Shown: positions 8,819 through 18,214, numbered from the stretch's first letter. The stretch: 64,000 nucleotides of DNA from Psychrobacillus sp042885655 (GCF_042885655.1 NZ_JBHVRO010000007.1:1-64000); one strand, 5' to 3'. Made by a program: numbers and translations. Notes: generated by a model from the letters alone, not told the origin.

Positions 8819-10162
8819 TTAACGGCCTAAAATTGATTTTATTTGTTTCACATCATCTTGTAAGTTTATGTCATCTTTTAGCATTCTAGTAATTTTCTCA
8901 TGCGCATGTATCACGGTAGTGTGATCGCGCCCCCCAAATTCTTCTCCGATTTTAGGTAAAGAGAAATCAGTAAGCTCTCGTGAAAGATACATTGCTACTT
9001 GACGAGGAAAGGCAATAGATTTAGTACGTTTCTTAGCAGTGAAATCTTCTAGTCTAATATGAAAATGCTCTCCAACAACTTTTTGGATATCTAGAATTGT
9101 AATAATTCGTGGACGAGCATTGGGCATAATATCTTTAAGCGCTTCTGCAGCTAAATCAGGATTAATATCTTTATTTACAAGAGAAGAATATGCAACGACT
9201 CTAATTAGAGCACCCTCTAATTCACGGATATTCGAATCAATTTGATTTGCAATATAAGCCATTACCTCATCCGTTATATCTAAACCATCCGCTCTTGCTT
9301 TTTTTCGTAAAATAGCAATCCTTGTTTCTAAATCAGGTGGTGCAATATCTGTGATTAAACCCCACTCAAATCTGGAACGAAGGCGGTCCTCAAGTGTAGG
9401 AATTTCTTTTGGTGGTCGGTCACTTGAAATAACGATTTGTTTAGATTCCTCGTGTAAAGCATTAAAAGTATGAAAAAATTCTTCTTGAGTTGATTCTTTT
9501 CCTGCTAGGAATTGAATATCATCAATTAATAGGACATCAATATTACGATATTTATTTCGAAATTCGATTGTTTTATTGTCGCGAATAGAGTTAATAAACT
9601 CATTCGTAAATTTTTCAGAAGATAAATAAACCACTTTAGCATTTGGATTGTGTTCTTGAACATAGTGACCAATCGCATGCATTAAGTGGGTTTTACCTAA
9701 TCCAACTCCTCCATAAACAAAAAGAGGATTATATGCTTTTGCAGGAGCTTCTGCCACTGCTAAAGATGCAGCGTGAGCAAAACGATTTCCTGAGCCTATT
9801 ACAAATGTATCGAAAGTATATTTGGAATTTAACATTCCTGGTGAAAAATCAGGTTGATCTCCATGATTTGCAGGTATTTTAGGACTTGGTACATCAAAAT
9901 CATCTAAACCTTGATTTTTAGGTACAACAAATGAAATAAGTAGTTCATTGCCCGTTAACTCAGTTAGTATGCCGGCAATTAGATGAACATAATGATTTTC
10001 AAGCCAATCTCTTGCAAAGGAATTAGGAGCAGCTATCGTTACAGTTTCTCCATGATATGAAAGTAGTTTAGTTGACTTTAACCAAGTTTCAAAACTCGGT
10101 TTAGATGTCTTTTTTTCTACTTCAGAGAGAACTTTAGCCCATAGTTCTTCTAAATGTTCCAA
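8819..10162 (-). CDS. dnaA: chromosomal replication initiator DnaA
   Basis: 447 residues. Domain I runs to about 80, a short linker follows, then the AAA+ domain with Walker A GGVGLGKTH and Walker B VLLIDDIQF, and domain IV with the DNA-binding signature GGRDHTTVIHAHEKI. It binds DnaA boxes at oriC and melts the origin. The start is a TTG (10160-10162, LEHLEELWAKVL) because AAGGAGA lies 8 bases upstream and the N-terminus then aligns with B. subtilis DnaA (MENILDLW). Longer readings would run into the promoter and the DnaA boxes. Confidence 0.97.
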   Translation of the reverse strand: MEHLEELWAKVLSEVEKKTSKPSFETWLKSTKLLSYHGETVTIAAPNSFARDWLENHYVHLIAGILTELTGNELLISFVVPKNQGLDDFDVPSPKIPANHGDQPDFSPGMLNSKYTFDTFVIGSGNRFAHAASLAVAEAPAKAYNPLFVYGGVGLGKTHLMHAIGHYVQEHNPNAKVVYLSSEKFTNEFINSIRDNKTIEFRNKYRNIDVLLIDDIQFLAGKESTQEEFFHTFNALHEESKQIVISSDRPPKEIPTLEDRLRSRFEWGLITDIAPPDLETRIAILRKKARADGLDITDEVMAYIANQIDSNIRELEGALIRVVAYSSLVNKDINPDLAAEALKDIMPNARPRIITILDIQKVVGEHFHIRLEDFTAKKRTKSIAFPRQVAMYLSRELTDFSLPKIGEEFGGRDHTTVIHAHEKITRMLKDDINLQDDVKQIKSILGR

Positions 10163-10232
10163 TAATCTAATCTCCTTTTTTTTGATTAATAAATATGTAT
10201 AAATAAAATGAGATATACACAAATCCACCATC

Positions 10233-10529
10233 TGTGGATAAACATTATAAACGGTAGTGGAAAAACTTGTCCACATATTATTAACAGTTGTGGATAATAT
10301 TTTGGGTGTGAAATTCTATTAGAAAAGTAAAACACAAATATCGTATCAAAAAAATGAGGATATTACAAGAGAATTAAGAGTTATCCACAAAAGTAAAATT
10401 ATTAACAAGTAGAGTTGTCCACAAGGTATGATTATGTTTAAAACATGTTCATAAGCATTGTGGATAATTTTGTTGTTATTTTTTTTATTAACAGTTCAGA
10501 ACTTCTACTATTATTATTAATGTGGATAA
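10233..10529. other. oriC: oriC, upstream DnaA-box cluster
   Basis: Seven DnaA boxes lie in this AT-rich, gene-free stretch between dnaA and rpmH: TGTGGATAA at 10233, 10289, 10459 and 10521, TTATCCACA at 10381, and TTGTCCACA at 10267 and 10415. Box orientation is mixed. The surrounding 10163-10652 contains no gene apart from the dnaA and rpmH promoters. Together with the dnaA-dnaN boxes this marks the chromosomal origin. Confidence 0.93.
10244..10273 (-). promoter_or_regulatory. dnaA promoter, overlapped by DnaA boxes
   Basis: On the minus strand TGGACA (10268-10273), 18 bases, then TATAAT (10244-10249) resemble a sigma-A promoter. One DnaA box (10267-10275) covers the -35 and another (10233-10241) covers the expected transcription start, a layout suited to autorepression by DnaA. 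Confidence 0.7.
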
Positions 10530-10567
10530 CTTATTTATTGTAGTAATAAAGAGTCTGGAAATAGTAA

Positions 10568-10597
10568 TTGACAAAAGGTAGGCATTTTATATATAAT
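10568..10597 (+). promoter_or_regulatory. rpmH promoter
   Basis: TTGACA (10568-10573), an 18-bp spacer and TATAAT (10592-10597), both perfect hexamers. It drives rpmH and probably rnpA-spoIIIJ-jag. Confidence 0.85.
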
Positions 10598-10652
10598 ATC
10601 GGAGACTGTCTAAAGAAGTTTTTAAGATAATCACTCAGGAGGTGTCATATAG

Positions 10653-10787
10653 ATGAAACGTACATTCCAACCAAATAGCCGTAAACGTAGCAAAAATCAC
10701 GGATTCCGCGCACGTATGAGTACAAAAAACGGTCGTCGCGTAATAGCAGCCCGTCGTGCAAAAGGAAGAAAAGTATTATCAGCATAA
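10653..10787 (+). CDS. rpmH: 50S ribosomal protein L34
   Basis: 44-residue, highly basic protein beginning MKRTFQPNSRKRSKNHGFRA, a textbook L34. The ATG follows a strong AGGAGGTG site. It is the first gene rightward of oriC, as in nearly all bacteria, followed by an intrinsic terminator-like hairpin and then rnpA. Confidence 0.99.
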   Translation: MKRTFQPNSRKRSKNHGFRARMSTKNGRRVIAARRAKGRKVLSA

Positions 10788-10789
10788 GT

Positions 10790-10818
10790 CCACTGACCAT
10801 TTCAGTGGTCTTTTTTTC
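10790..10818 (+). terminator. hairpin between rpmH and rnpA
   Basis: CCACTGA (10790-10796) and TCAGTGG (10802-10808) form a short stem followed by a T-rich tract. Because rnpA starts 33 bases later without an obvious promoter, this is likely a leaky terminator that keeps rpmH transcript in excess. Confidence 0.75.
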
Positions 10819-10850
10819 TGTTAAAAAGATTAGTTGGAGCAGGTGAACCG

Positions 10851-11195
10851 ATGAATAACAAACAACGAGTAAAAAAGAATAAAGAGTTTCAGACGATTTT
10901 TAAAAAAGGACAATCTTATGCAAATAGACAGTTTGTTGTTTATTGTTTAGAAAAAGAACAAGATTATTTTCGCGTTGGTTTATCTGTCAGTAAAAAAGTA
11001 GGGAATGCTGTTGTTCGAAATCGTATAAAGAGATATATACGACAAACCTTCTTAGAATTAAAGGATCAAGTGGATCCAAATAAGGACTATATTATTATCG
11101 CCAGAAACCCGGCGGCCAAATTGGATTTTCATGAATCGAAGAAAAGTCTTGAACATGTGTTGAAAATAGCGAAGGTTGTAAAAAAGAAAAGCTAG
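10851..11195 (+). CDS. rnpA: ribonuclease P protein component
   Basis: 114-residue basic protein that binds RNase P RNA and helps process tRNA 5' ends. The RNR motif is clear (VGNAVVRNRIKRYIRQ, about 50-65), and the N-terminal KKNKEFQTIFKKG is typical. The start ATG follows GGAGCAGGTG. It is co-directional with the spoIIIJ insertase gene, the usual rpmH-rnpA-yidC arrangement. Confidence 0.97.
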   Translation: MNNKQRVKKNKEFQTIFKKGQSYANRQFVVYCLEKEQDYFRVGLSVSKKVGNAVVRNRIKRYIRQTFLELKDQVDPNKDYIIIARNPAAKLDFHESKKSLEHVLKIAKVVKKKS

Positions 11196-11264
11196 TGAAG
11201 ACTTTTCTGTTAAATGGTAATATAGAATGAATATATATTTTTGCTCTAAATAGGGGGAAGAAGG

Positions 11265-12035
11265 TTGAGAAAAAAATTATCATTACTACTTTTACTCGTA
11301 GTAACAATTGCTTTACTAGCTGGGTGTTCGGAATTTAAAGAACCGATTTATGTAGACTCTGAAGGCTTTTGGAATCATTATATTGTTTGGCCATTGGTAT
11401 CAGCAATTACATTCTTTAAAGATTTGCTTGGTACGTATGGTTTAGGTATTATTACAGTAACTATTATTATTCGTCTAGTAATATTACCATTAATGATTAA
11501 ACAAACAAAAAGTTCTAAAAATATGCAAGAAGTTCAACCAGAATTAAAAAAATTAAAAGAGAAGTACAGTTCAAAAGATGCAGCAACACAACAAAAATAT
11601 CAACAAGAAATGATGGCTCTTTTTAAAGAAAGAGGTATTAATCCAGCAGCTGGTTGTTTACCGGTTTTTGTTCAAATGCCAATTCTTATAGGCTTCTATC
11701 ATGCAATTAGTCGAATGAATAACACGCCTCAAATTGATTTAGGTAGTTTTTTAGGTTTTGCACTAGCAGATCCAAGTATCACATTAGCAATACTTGCAGG
11801 CTTAATGCAATTTTTCGTTTTGAGAACTGGTCCAGCAATGGATAATCCTCAAATGAAAATAATGATGTATATTATGCCATTTATGATCATTGGATTCGGT
11901 ACGGTTTTACCTGCAGCGTTAACATTGTATTGGGTTATTGGAAATATTATCTCTATTATTCAAAATTTATTCATTTATAAACCTTGGAATAAACCTAAGG
12001 CTGAGCCAGTCAAAATAGGAGGGGCAAAAAAATGA
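11265..12035 (+). CDS. spoIIIJ: membrane protein insertase YidC1 (SpoIIIJ)
   Basis: 256 residues. An N-terminal lipoprotein signal with lipobox LLAGC places the lipidated cysteine at 21. About five membrane segments follow with the cytoplasmic KxxQPELKKLKEKY loop and the conserved PxFVQMPILIGFY segment. It inserts membrane proteins with or without SecYEG; in spore formers the SpoIIIJ paralogue is needed for sigma-G activation in the forespore. The start is TTG after GGGGGAAGAAGG. It overlaps jag by four bases (ATGA), implying coupling. Confidence 0.95.
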   Translation: MRKKLSLLLLLVVTIALLAGCSEFKEPIYVDSEGFWNHYIVWPLVSAITFFKDLLGTYGLGIITVTIIIRLVILPLMIKQTKSSKNMQEVQPELKKLKEKYSSKDAATQQKYQQEMMALFKERGINPAAGCLPVFVQMPILIGFYHAISRMNNTPQIDLGSFLGFALADPSITLAILAGLMQFFVLRTGPAMDNPQMKIMMYIMPFMIIGFGTVLPAALTLYWVIGNIISIIQNLFIYKPWNKPKAEPVKIGGAKK

Positions 12036-12766
12036 ATCAGATTACGCAAACTGCACCTACAAAAGAAAAAGCTATAACTGTCGCATTGGAAAAACTTGGA
12101 GTATCGAAACAAGAAGTTACAATTACAGTATTAGATGAAGGTAAAAAAGGTTTTCTTGGAATTGGAGTTAAACCTGCAGTTGTTCAAGTAACTGTTCTTA
12201 AAAAAGAGGAAAAGATTGAAGAAGTTTTACAGTCTCTAGAGAAAATTGAAGAACCAATAGATACTAATGATATTTCTAATTTGAATGTCGGGGTTAATCC
12301 CGAAGGCTCAAATAATAAAGCAATAGAAGAAACGATTGAATATATTCGTGAAATAGCGAAAGAAATGAAAATTGATGATTTAATGATTGAGCAGAAACAA
12401 GAAGGTAAATTCATACATCTTCATTTAAATAGTAATAAAGCAGCATTATTAATTGGTAAACGCGGCCAAACATTGAATGCAATGGAAAATTTAGCCCAGC
12501 TTGTTGCAAATAAATTTTCTAATTCATTTATTATTATTAAATTGGATGTTGGAAATTACCGTGAGCGTAGACAAGAATCGTTAGAGCAACTTGCAGAACG
12601 AATGGCCGACAAAGCAGTGCGGACTGGCAGCAAAGTAGAGTTTGAGCCAATGTCCTCTTTTGAAAGAAAAATAATTCATAATGCATTATCTGCTCGAGTA
12701 GATATTGAAACTTACTCAGTTGGAACTGATCCAAATCGTCATTTAGTTATTGAACCAATAAAATAA
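12032..12766 (+). CDS. jag: RNA-binding protein Jag (KhpB/EloR family)
   Basis: 244 residues: a Jag-N domain (1-50, with KKGFLGIG), an acidic linker, a KH domain with GKRG (about 145-150), and a C-terminal R3H domain (RNALSARVDIETYSVG-like region ending PNRHLVIEPIK). Jag is the partner of SpoIIIJ by gene linkage and binds RNA with KhpA; in streptococci it affects cell elongation. It is translationally coupled to spoIIIJ and followed by a strong terminator. Confidence 0.95.
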   Translation: MNQITQTAPTKEKAITVALEKLGVSKQEVTITVLDEGKKGFLGIGVKPAVVQVTVLKKEEKIEEVLQSLEKIEEPIDTNDISNLNVGVNPEGSNNKAIEETIEYIREIAKEMKIDDLMIEQKQEGKFIHLHLNSNKAALLIGKRGQTLNAMENLAQLVANKFSNSFIIIKLDVGNYRERRQESLEQLAERMADKAVRTGSKVEFEPMSSFERKIIHNALSARVDIETYSVGTDPNRHLVIEPIK

Positions 12767-12768
12767 GT

Positions 12769-12807
12769 AAAAACGGATTTTAGCTTTTTAGCTAAAATCC
12801 GTTTTTC
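12769..12807 (+). terminator. terminator of the rpmH-jag operon
   Basis: A 16-bp stem with 5' arm from 12769 and 3' arm ending at 12806 (core CGGATTTTAGC / GCTAAAATCCG) has A-rich and T-rich flanks, so it could act on both strands. Confidence 0.92.
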
Positions 12808-12920
12808 TTATGTGAAATTGGTATGTTAATAACTTTTGTTCACAGAAATAAAATCTTCTATACTTCTGATTTTTAATGATTTGTGTTATTGTTAGATGTT
12901 AGATAGTCATGTTCGTTTTA

Positions 12921-12940
12921 CTTATCCACATGTGAATAAG
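12921..12940. promoter_or_regulatory. inverted DnaA-box pair upstream of mnmE
   Basis: TTATCCACA (12922-12930) directly abuts TGTGAATAA (12931-12939), a near-perfect palindrome. A nearly identical abutting pair lies between dnaA and dnaN (8753-8770). It may bind DnaA as a pair and influence mnmE transcription or titrate DnaA. Confidence 0.7.
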
Positions 12941-12967
12941 TAATCATTTGTAAGGAGGTGAACATCA

Positions 12968-14353
12968 GTGGAATTTGATACAATAGCTGCTATCTCAACT
13001 CCACTAGGAGAAGGTGCTATTGCAATAGTTAGACTTAGCGGACCTAATGCAATATCAATAGCAAATAAAGTTTTTCGTTCACCAAACGGGAAAAATTTAC
13101 TAAACCAATTATCACATACTATCCACTATGGGCACTTGATAGATCCGAAGTTGGATGAGGTAGTAGAAGAGGTAATGTTATCTTTGATGAAGGGCCCTAA
13201 AACCTTTACAAGAGAAGACGTTGTAGAGATAAATTGCCACGGGGGTCTAGTAACGGTTAATCGTGTTCTACAACTAGTTTTGATTAATGGAGCACGACTT
13301 GCAGAGCCTGGTGAATTTACAAAACGTGCCTTTTTAAATGGGCGAATCGATTTATCACAAGCAGAAGCTGTCATGGATTTAATAAGAGCAAAAACAGATA
13401 AAGCGATGAATGTTGCTCTAGGACAAATGGATGGCCGATTATCTAGACTTATTAAAACATTGAGGCAAGCACTACTAGAAACCTTAGCACAAGTAGAAGT
13501 GAACATTGATTATCCAGAATATGATGATGTAGAAGAAATGACTTTGCCAATGATAATAGAAAAATGTACTTGGGTTAGGGAAGAGATAGACAAACTATTA
13601 CTCACTTCATCCCAAGGGAAGATTCTTAGAGAAGGACTTTCAACGGCTATTATTGGCAGACCTAATGTAGGTAAGTCATCACTTTTAAATAGTTTAATTC
13701 AAGAAAATAAAGCAATTGTTACAGATATAGCAGGAACAACTAGAGATATAATAGAAGAGTATGTTAATGTACGTGGAGTTCCTTTAAAATTAGTAGATAC
13801 TGCTGGAATTCGTGAAACAGAAGATATTGTTGAACGAATTGGAGTAGAAAAGTCGCGTCAAGTTCTAAATGAAGCAGACCTTATTCTTCTAGTTCTAAAT
13901 AATGCTGAGCAACTTACAGAAGAAGATCGTAGATTATTTGAAGCAATTGAAGGTATGGATTGTATTGTGATCATAAATAAAACAGATCTTTCTACTAAAA
14001 TTGATATGAATGAAGTAAAACGATTAGCATCAGATAAGCGGGTGGTTACAACTTCTTTACTACAAGAAGAAGGAGTAGATGAGTTAGAAGAAGCAATCGC
14101 TTCTTTATTCTTTGAAGGCTCAATTGAATCATCCGATTTGACATATGTTTCAAATGCACGTCATATCTCTTTGCTACATCTAGCAAAAACAACCGTAACA
14201 GATGCAATTGAAGCAGCAACTGAGAGCGTTCCAGTTGATATTATTCAAATAGATGTGACGAGAACGTGGGAAATATTAGGGGAAATTATTGGTGACACAG
14301 TAGAAGAAAGCCTAATTGATCAGTTATTTGCACAATTTTGTTTAGGAAAATAA
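12968..14353 (+). CDS. mnmE: tRNA modification GTPase MnmE
   Basis: 461 residues. An N-terminal tetrahydrofolate-binding domain, a helical domain, and an inserted G domain with GRPNVGKSS, DIAGTTRD, DTAG and NKTD. The C-terminal FCLGK carries the conserved catalytic Cys. With MnmG it installs the cmnm5 group on U34 of tRNAs. The start is GTG at 12968, seven bases after AAGGAGGTG. mnmG starts 24 bases downstream, and the two products form one enzyme complex. Confidence 0.98.
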   Translation: MEFDTIAAISTPLGEGAIAIVRLSGPNAISIANKVFRSPNGKNLLNQLSHTIHYGHLIDPKLDEVVEEVMLSLMKGPKTFTREDVVEINCHGGLVTVNRVLQLVLINGARLAEPGEFTKRAFLNGRIDLSQAEAVMDLIRAKTDKAMNVALGQMDGRLSRLIKTLRQALLETLAQVEVNIDYPEYDDVEEMTLPMIIEKCTWVREEIDKLLLTSSQGKILREGLSTAIIGRPNVGKSSLLNSLIQENKAIVTDIAGTTRDIIEEYVNVRGVPLKLVDTAGIRETEDIVERIGVEKSRQVLNEADLILLVLNNAEQLTEEDRRLFEAIEGMDCIVIINKTDLSTKIDMNEVKRLASDKRVVTTSLLQEEGVDELEEAIASLFFEGSIESSDLTYVSNARHISLLHLAKTTVTDAIEAATESVPVDIIQIDVTRTWEILGEIIGDTVEESLIDQLFAQFCLGK

Positions 14354-14376
14354 TTAATTGAGAGGAAGTAACGAAC

Positions 14377-16266
14377 ATGCCAAAATTTGAAGCAGGCAAG
14401 TTCGATGTGATTATTGTTGGAGCAGGACATGCTGGTGTAGAAGCAGCACTTGCAGCTGCTAGAATGGGCGTAAAAACGCTTGTTTTAACAATAAATCTTG
14501 ATATGATTGCATTTATGCCATGTAATCCATCCATCGGAGGACCTGCAAAAGGAATTGTCGTGCGTGAAATAGACGCATTAGGTGGCGCCATGGGAAAAGT
14601 AATAGATAAAACACATATACAAATCAGGATGCTTAATACAGCGAAAGGTCCGGCTGTTCGGGCGTTAAGAGCACAAGCGGATAAAGTACTATATCAAAAT
14701 GAAATGAAACGCTTATTAGAAGAGCAAGAAAATTTAACAATTCATCAGGCAGTTGTGGAAGAATTACTCGTGGAAGATGAAAAAGTTATCGGTCTAGTAA
14801 CACAAGTTGGTGCTATATATCGAGCGGAAACAGTTGTTATTACTACAGGAACTTTTTTACGTGGTGAAATAATCATTGGAGACCTAAAGTATTCAAGCGG
14901 ACCTAATAATCAACAACCATCTATAAAATTAGCGGATAGTATTCGAAATCTTGGATTTGATTTAGTTCGTTTTAAAACAGGAACTCCCCCTCGTGTAAAT
15001 AGTAAAACAATCGATTATAGTAAAACAGAAATTCAACCTGGAGATGATGTTCCAAGGGCTTTCAGTTTTGAGACCACTGATTTCATCATGGATCAATTAC
15101 CATGTTGGTTAACATATACAACAGAAACAACACATGAAATTATAAACGAAAACTTACACTTTTCTCCTATGTATTCAGGTATGATTAAAGGTACTGGACC
15201 TAGATATTGTCCATCTATTGAAGATAAAATAGTACGCTTTAGTGATAAGCCACGTCATCAAATATTTTTAGAGCCAGAAGGTAGAAATACAAAGGAAGTA
15301 TATGTGCAAGGACTTTCAACTAGTCTGCCAGAACATGTTCAACGTCGTCTTATTGCCTCAGTTCCGGGACTTGAAAAGGCAGAGATGATGCGTGCGGGCT
15401 ACGCAATTGAATACGATGCAATGGTTCCAACACAGCTTTGGCCAACACTCGAAACGAAAAAAATTAAAAACTTGTATACTGCCGGACAAATTAATGGGAC
15501 TTCTGGTTACGAGGAAGCTGCTGGTCAAGGTTTAATGGCAGGAATTAATGCTGCTTTACGAGTACTAAAAAAAGAAGAAAAAGTGTTAAGTAGATCAGAT
15601 GCGTACATTGGAGTTTTAATAGATGATTTAGTTACAAAAGGTACGAATGAACCTTATCGTTTATTAACTTCCCGTGCAGAATATCGTCTGTTATTACGTC
15701 ACGATAATGCAGATTTACGTCTTCTTGAAATGGGATATGAAATAGGTCTTGTTCCCCAAGAGCGCTATGATAGATTTTTGGCGAAAAAACAAAGAATTGA
15801 ACAGGAACTACACCGTTTGCGTACATTGATGATTAAACCTAATGATGCGACTCAGACTTTAATTCGTAGCGTGGAAGGAAGCGAATTAAAAGATGGTATT
15901 CGAGCTGCGGATTTACTGAAGCGTACAGAAATGAACTACGATTTAGTTTCTGAACTAGCTCCATCAGATGTGGTATTAACATCTGAAGAGAAAGAACAAG
16001 TTGAAATTCAAGTTAAGTATGAAGGGTATATTGAAAAATCTCTTCAGCAAGTAGAAAAACTTAAAAAAATGGAAGACAAAAAAATTCCAGATCAAATAGA
16101 TTATGATGTAATTTCAGGATTAGCAACAGAAGCTAAACAAAAATTAAAGCAAGTACGACCATTGTCTATTGCACAAGCATCTAGAATTTCAGGAGTAAAT
16201 CCAGCTGATATTTCAATTTTACTTATCTATATTGAACATGGAAAAATTGCAAAAATCACTGGGTAG
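14377..16266 (+). CDS. mnmG: tRNA uridine modification enzyme MnmG (GidA)
   Basis: 629 residues. The FAD-binding Rossmann motif VGAGHAGVEAALAAARMG lies at about 14-31, and the GidA signatures GPRYCPSIEDK and GQINGTSGYEEAAGQG are present. It supplies the flavin-dependent half of the MnmE-MnmG reaction at tRNA U34. It lies between its partner mnmE and rsmG, the usual Firmicutes order. Confidence 0.98.
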   Translation: MPKFEAGKFDVIIVGAGHAGVEAALAAARMGVKTLVLTINLDMIAFMPCNPSIGGPAKGIVVREIDALGGAMGKVIDKTHIQIRMLNTAKGPAVRALRAQADKVLYQNEMKRLLEEQENLTIHQAVVEELLVEDEKVIGLVTQVGAIYRAETVVITTGTFLRGEIIIGDLKYSSGPNNQQPSIKLADSIRNLGFDLVRFKTGTPPRVNSKTIDYSKTEIQPGDDVPRAFSFETTDFIMDQLPCWLTYTTETTHEIINENLHFSPMYSGMIKGTGPRYCPSIEDKIVRFSDKPRHQIFLEPEGRNTKEVYVQGLSTSLPEHVQRRLIASVPGLEKAEMMRAGYAIEYDAMVPTQLWPTLETKKIKNLYTAGQINGTSGYEEAAGQGLMAGINAALRVLKKEEKVLSRSDAYIGVLIDDLVTKGTNEPYRLLTSRAEYRLLLRHDNADLRLLEMGYEIGLVPQERYDRFLAKKQRIEQELHRLRTLMIKPNDATQTLIRSVEGSELKDGIRAADLLKRTEMNYDLVSELAPSDVVLTSEEKEQVEIQVKYEGYIEKSLQQVEKLKKMEDKKIPDQIDYDVISGLATEAKQKLKQVRPLSIAQASRISGVNPADISILLIYIEHGKIAKITG

Positions 16267-16289
16267 TCTAAATTGATAAGGAGAACTAC

Positions 16290-17006
16290 ATGAACGAGGA
16301 ACAATTCATTCAAGCCCTTCATGAAAAAGGTATTGAACTAACTATTAATCAAGTACAGCAATTCAGAAAGTATTTTGAATTACTTGTTGAATGGAATGAA
16401 AAAATGAATTTAACAGCAATTACGGATGAGCCAGCCGTATACTTAAAACATTTTTTTGATTCTATTAGTGCTTCTTTTTATGAAGATTTTACTGGCTCAT
16501 ACTCTGTGTGTGATGTAGGAGCAGGAGCTGGTTTTCCTAGTATTCCTTTAAAGATATGTTTTCCAAATTTAAAGGTTACGATAGTTGATTCATTAAATAA
16601 AAGAATTCAATTTTTAACTCATCTTAGCAAAGAATTACAATTATCTAATGTAAACTTTGTGCATGCAAGAGCAGAAGAATTTGGTCAAAACTCCAAATAT
16701 AGAGAAAGTTATGATATTGTAACAGCAAGGGCTGTTGCAAGGCTTTCCGTACTTGCTGAATTATGTGTGCCATTAGTTAAAATAGATGGTAGATTTATAG
16801 CAATGAAAGCAGCTAGTGCATTAGATGAACTTAAAGATGCCAAAAAAGCTCTTCAAATATTAGGTTCAGAAAAAAACGCAGAGTATTCCTTTCTTTTACC
16901 AATAGAAGATAGTGAAAGAACGTTGTATGTCTTTTCTAAAACAAAAAGCACACCGAAAAGATACCCTCGAAAACCAGGTATTCCAAACAAAACACCTATT
17001 ATTTAA
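16290..17006 (+). CDS. rsmG: 16S rRNA m7G527 methyltransferase RsmG (GidB)
   Basis: 238 residues, normal length. Class I SAM-dependent methyltransferase with motif I CDVGAGAGFPSIPLKI and motif II IVDSLNKRIQFL. It methylates G527 in the 16S 530 loop; loss gives low-level streptomycin resistance in relatives. ATG start with AAGGAG upstream, 23 bases after mnmG. Confidence 0.97.
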   Translation: MNEEQFIQALHEKGIELTINQVQQFRKYFELLVEWNEKMNLTAITDEPAVYLKHFFDSISASFYEDFTGSYSVCDVGAGAGFPSIPLKICFPNLKVTIVDSLNKRIQFLTHLSKELQLSNVNFVHARAEEFGQNSKYRESYDIVTARAVARLSVLAELCVPLVKIDGRFIAMKAASALDELKDAKKALQILGSEKNAEYSFLLPIEDSERTLYVFSKTKSTPKRYPRKPGIPNKTPII

Positions 17007-17121
17007 CCTTGATTCAAAGGTTAAAGCTTCCGGCGGATGAACAGATTTTGTAATTGAGTTTATCGATCAAACTGGATATAAAATCTGGACCAAATACGCC
17101 TTGGCATATATGATTGAGGAA

Positions 17122-17137
17122 CGTTCCACGTGAAACA
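17122..17137. promoter_or_regulatory. parS site upstream of noc
   Basis: CGTTCCACGTGAAACA matches the 16-bp parS consensus TGTTCCACGTGAAACA except at the first base. It lies in the rsmG-noc gap (17007-17205), which holds no other recognisable feature. Spo0J should load here. Confidence 0.82.
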
Positions 17138-17205
17138 TTTATAGTATTATAGTTTATATAGTGAATATTTAGCGTACAGAGTTTCTAAAAGGTGGTGCTT
17201 GTGAG

Positions 17206-18078
17206 ATGAAAAGTCCTTTTTCGCGTTTTTTTGGAAGTTCCGAAAAGCAAGGACAAGATGAAATTGTGGAACCTACACAAAATCATTTAGAGGAAGTTGT
17301 AAATGTAGCAATTGATAAAATAGTTCCAAATAGGTATCAGCCTAGAACGGTTTTTGATGATGCTAAAATAGAAGAGTTGGCTCGTACTATCCATACTCAT
17401 GGTGTAATTCAACCAATCGTCATTCGAAAGATGGATGACGATCGGTATGAAATTATTGCTGGAGAACGTAGATTTAGAGCAATGTCAAAACTGCAATGGG
17501 CAGAGGTACCAGCAATTATTCGTAATTTAAGTGATAAAGAAACAGCCTCCATTGCATTGATAGAAAACTTGCAACGTGAAGAGTTAACTGCAATAGAGGA
17601 AGCAGTTGCTTATCAAAAATTATTGAAGTTGCACGAATTAACCCAAGAGGCATTAGCGCAACGTCTTGGCAAAGGTCAATCTACAGTTGCTAATAAACTT
17701 AGATTACTAAAGTTGCCTATAGAAATTCAGGAAGCAATAATGAAAAAAGAACTTTCTGAACGTCATGCTAGAGCTTTAATGCAAATAAAAGAAAAAGATG
17801 TTCAAATCGAATTAATGAATTTGACGAAAGAGAAACATTGGAATGTAAAGCAACTTGAAGAAAAAGTAGAAGAATTGCTGAATCCTCCAAGCAAAGAAGA
17901 GAAAAAATCAGTAAAGCCTAAAAGAAAAGCAGTAAGTAAAGATGTTCGAATTGCTTTAAATACGATTAAGCATTCTTTATCAATGGTAACTAAAAGTGGA
18001 ATAAATATTAAGACAGAAGAAGAAGATACAGAAGAATTTTATCAAATTACAGTAAAAATACCTAAAAAGAAATTATAA
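17206..18078 (+). CDS. noc: nucleoid occlusion protein Noc
   Basis: 290 residues, a ParB-family CTPase paralogue. The N-terminal amphipathic stretch MKSPFSRFFG matches the membrane-targeting helix of Noc. A ParB/Srx domain with GERRFRA and IENLQREELTAIEEA follows, then a helix-turn-helix with GQSTVANKLRLLKLP, the Noc-type recognition helix. Noc coats DNA from its binding sites and blocks Z-ring assembly over the nucleoid. It is followed by a terminator, so it is separate from soj-spo0J. Confidence 0.93.
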   Translation: MKSPFSRFFGSSEKQGQDEIVEPTQNHLEEVVNVAIDKIVPNRYQPRTVFDDAKIEELARTIHTHGVIQPIVIRKMDDDRYEIIAGERRFRAMSKLQWAEVPAIIRNLSDKETASIALIENLQREELTAIEEAVAYQKLLKLHELTQEALAQRLGKGQSTVANKLRLLKLPIEIQEAIMKKELSERHARALMQIKEKDVQIELMNLTKEKHWNVKQLEEKVEELLNPPSKEEKKSVKPKRKAVSKDVRIALNTIKHSLSMVTKSGINIKTEEEDTEEFYQITVKIPKKKL

Positions 18079-18095
18079 TATACTTTTATTTTTCC

Positions 18096-18129
18096 AAACT
18101 CTCACAAAAAATTGTGAGAGTTTTTTTTT
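18096..18129 (+). terminator. noc terminator
   Basis: AACTCTCACAA (18097-18107) and TTGTGAGAGTT (18112-18122) make an 11-bp stem followed by a run of at least eight T. Confidence 0.93.
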
Positions 18130-18214
18130 GTAACAAGAATAAAACCCAAATTTCTTAGAAAATTTGGTAGAATGTAATAGAGTCAGATAAATCAATAAGA
18201 AAGAAGGTGCAAGA

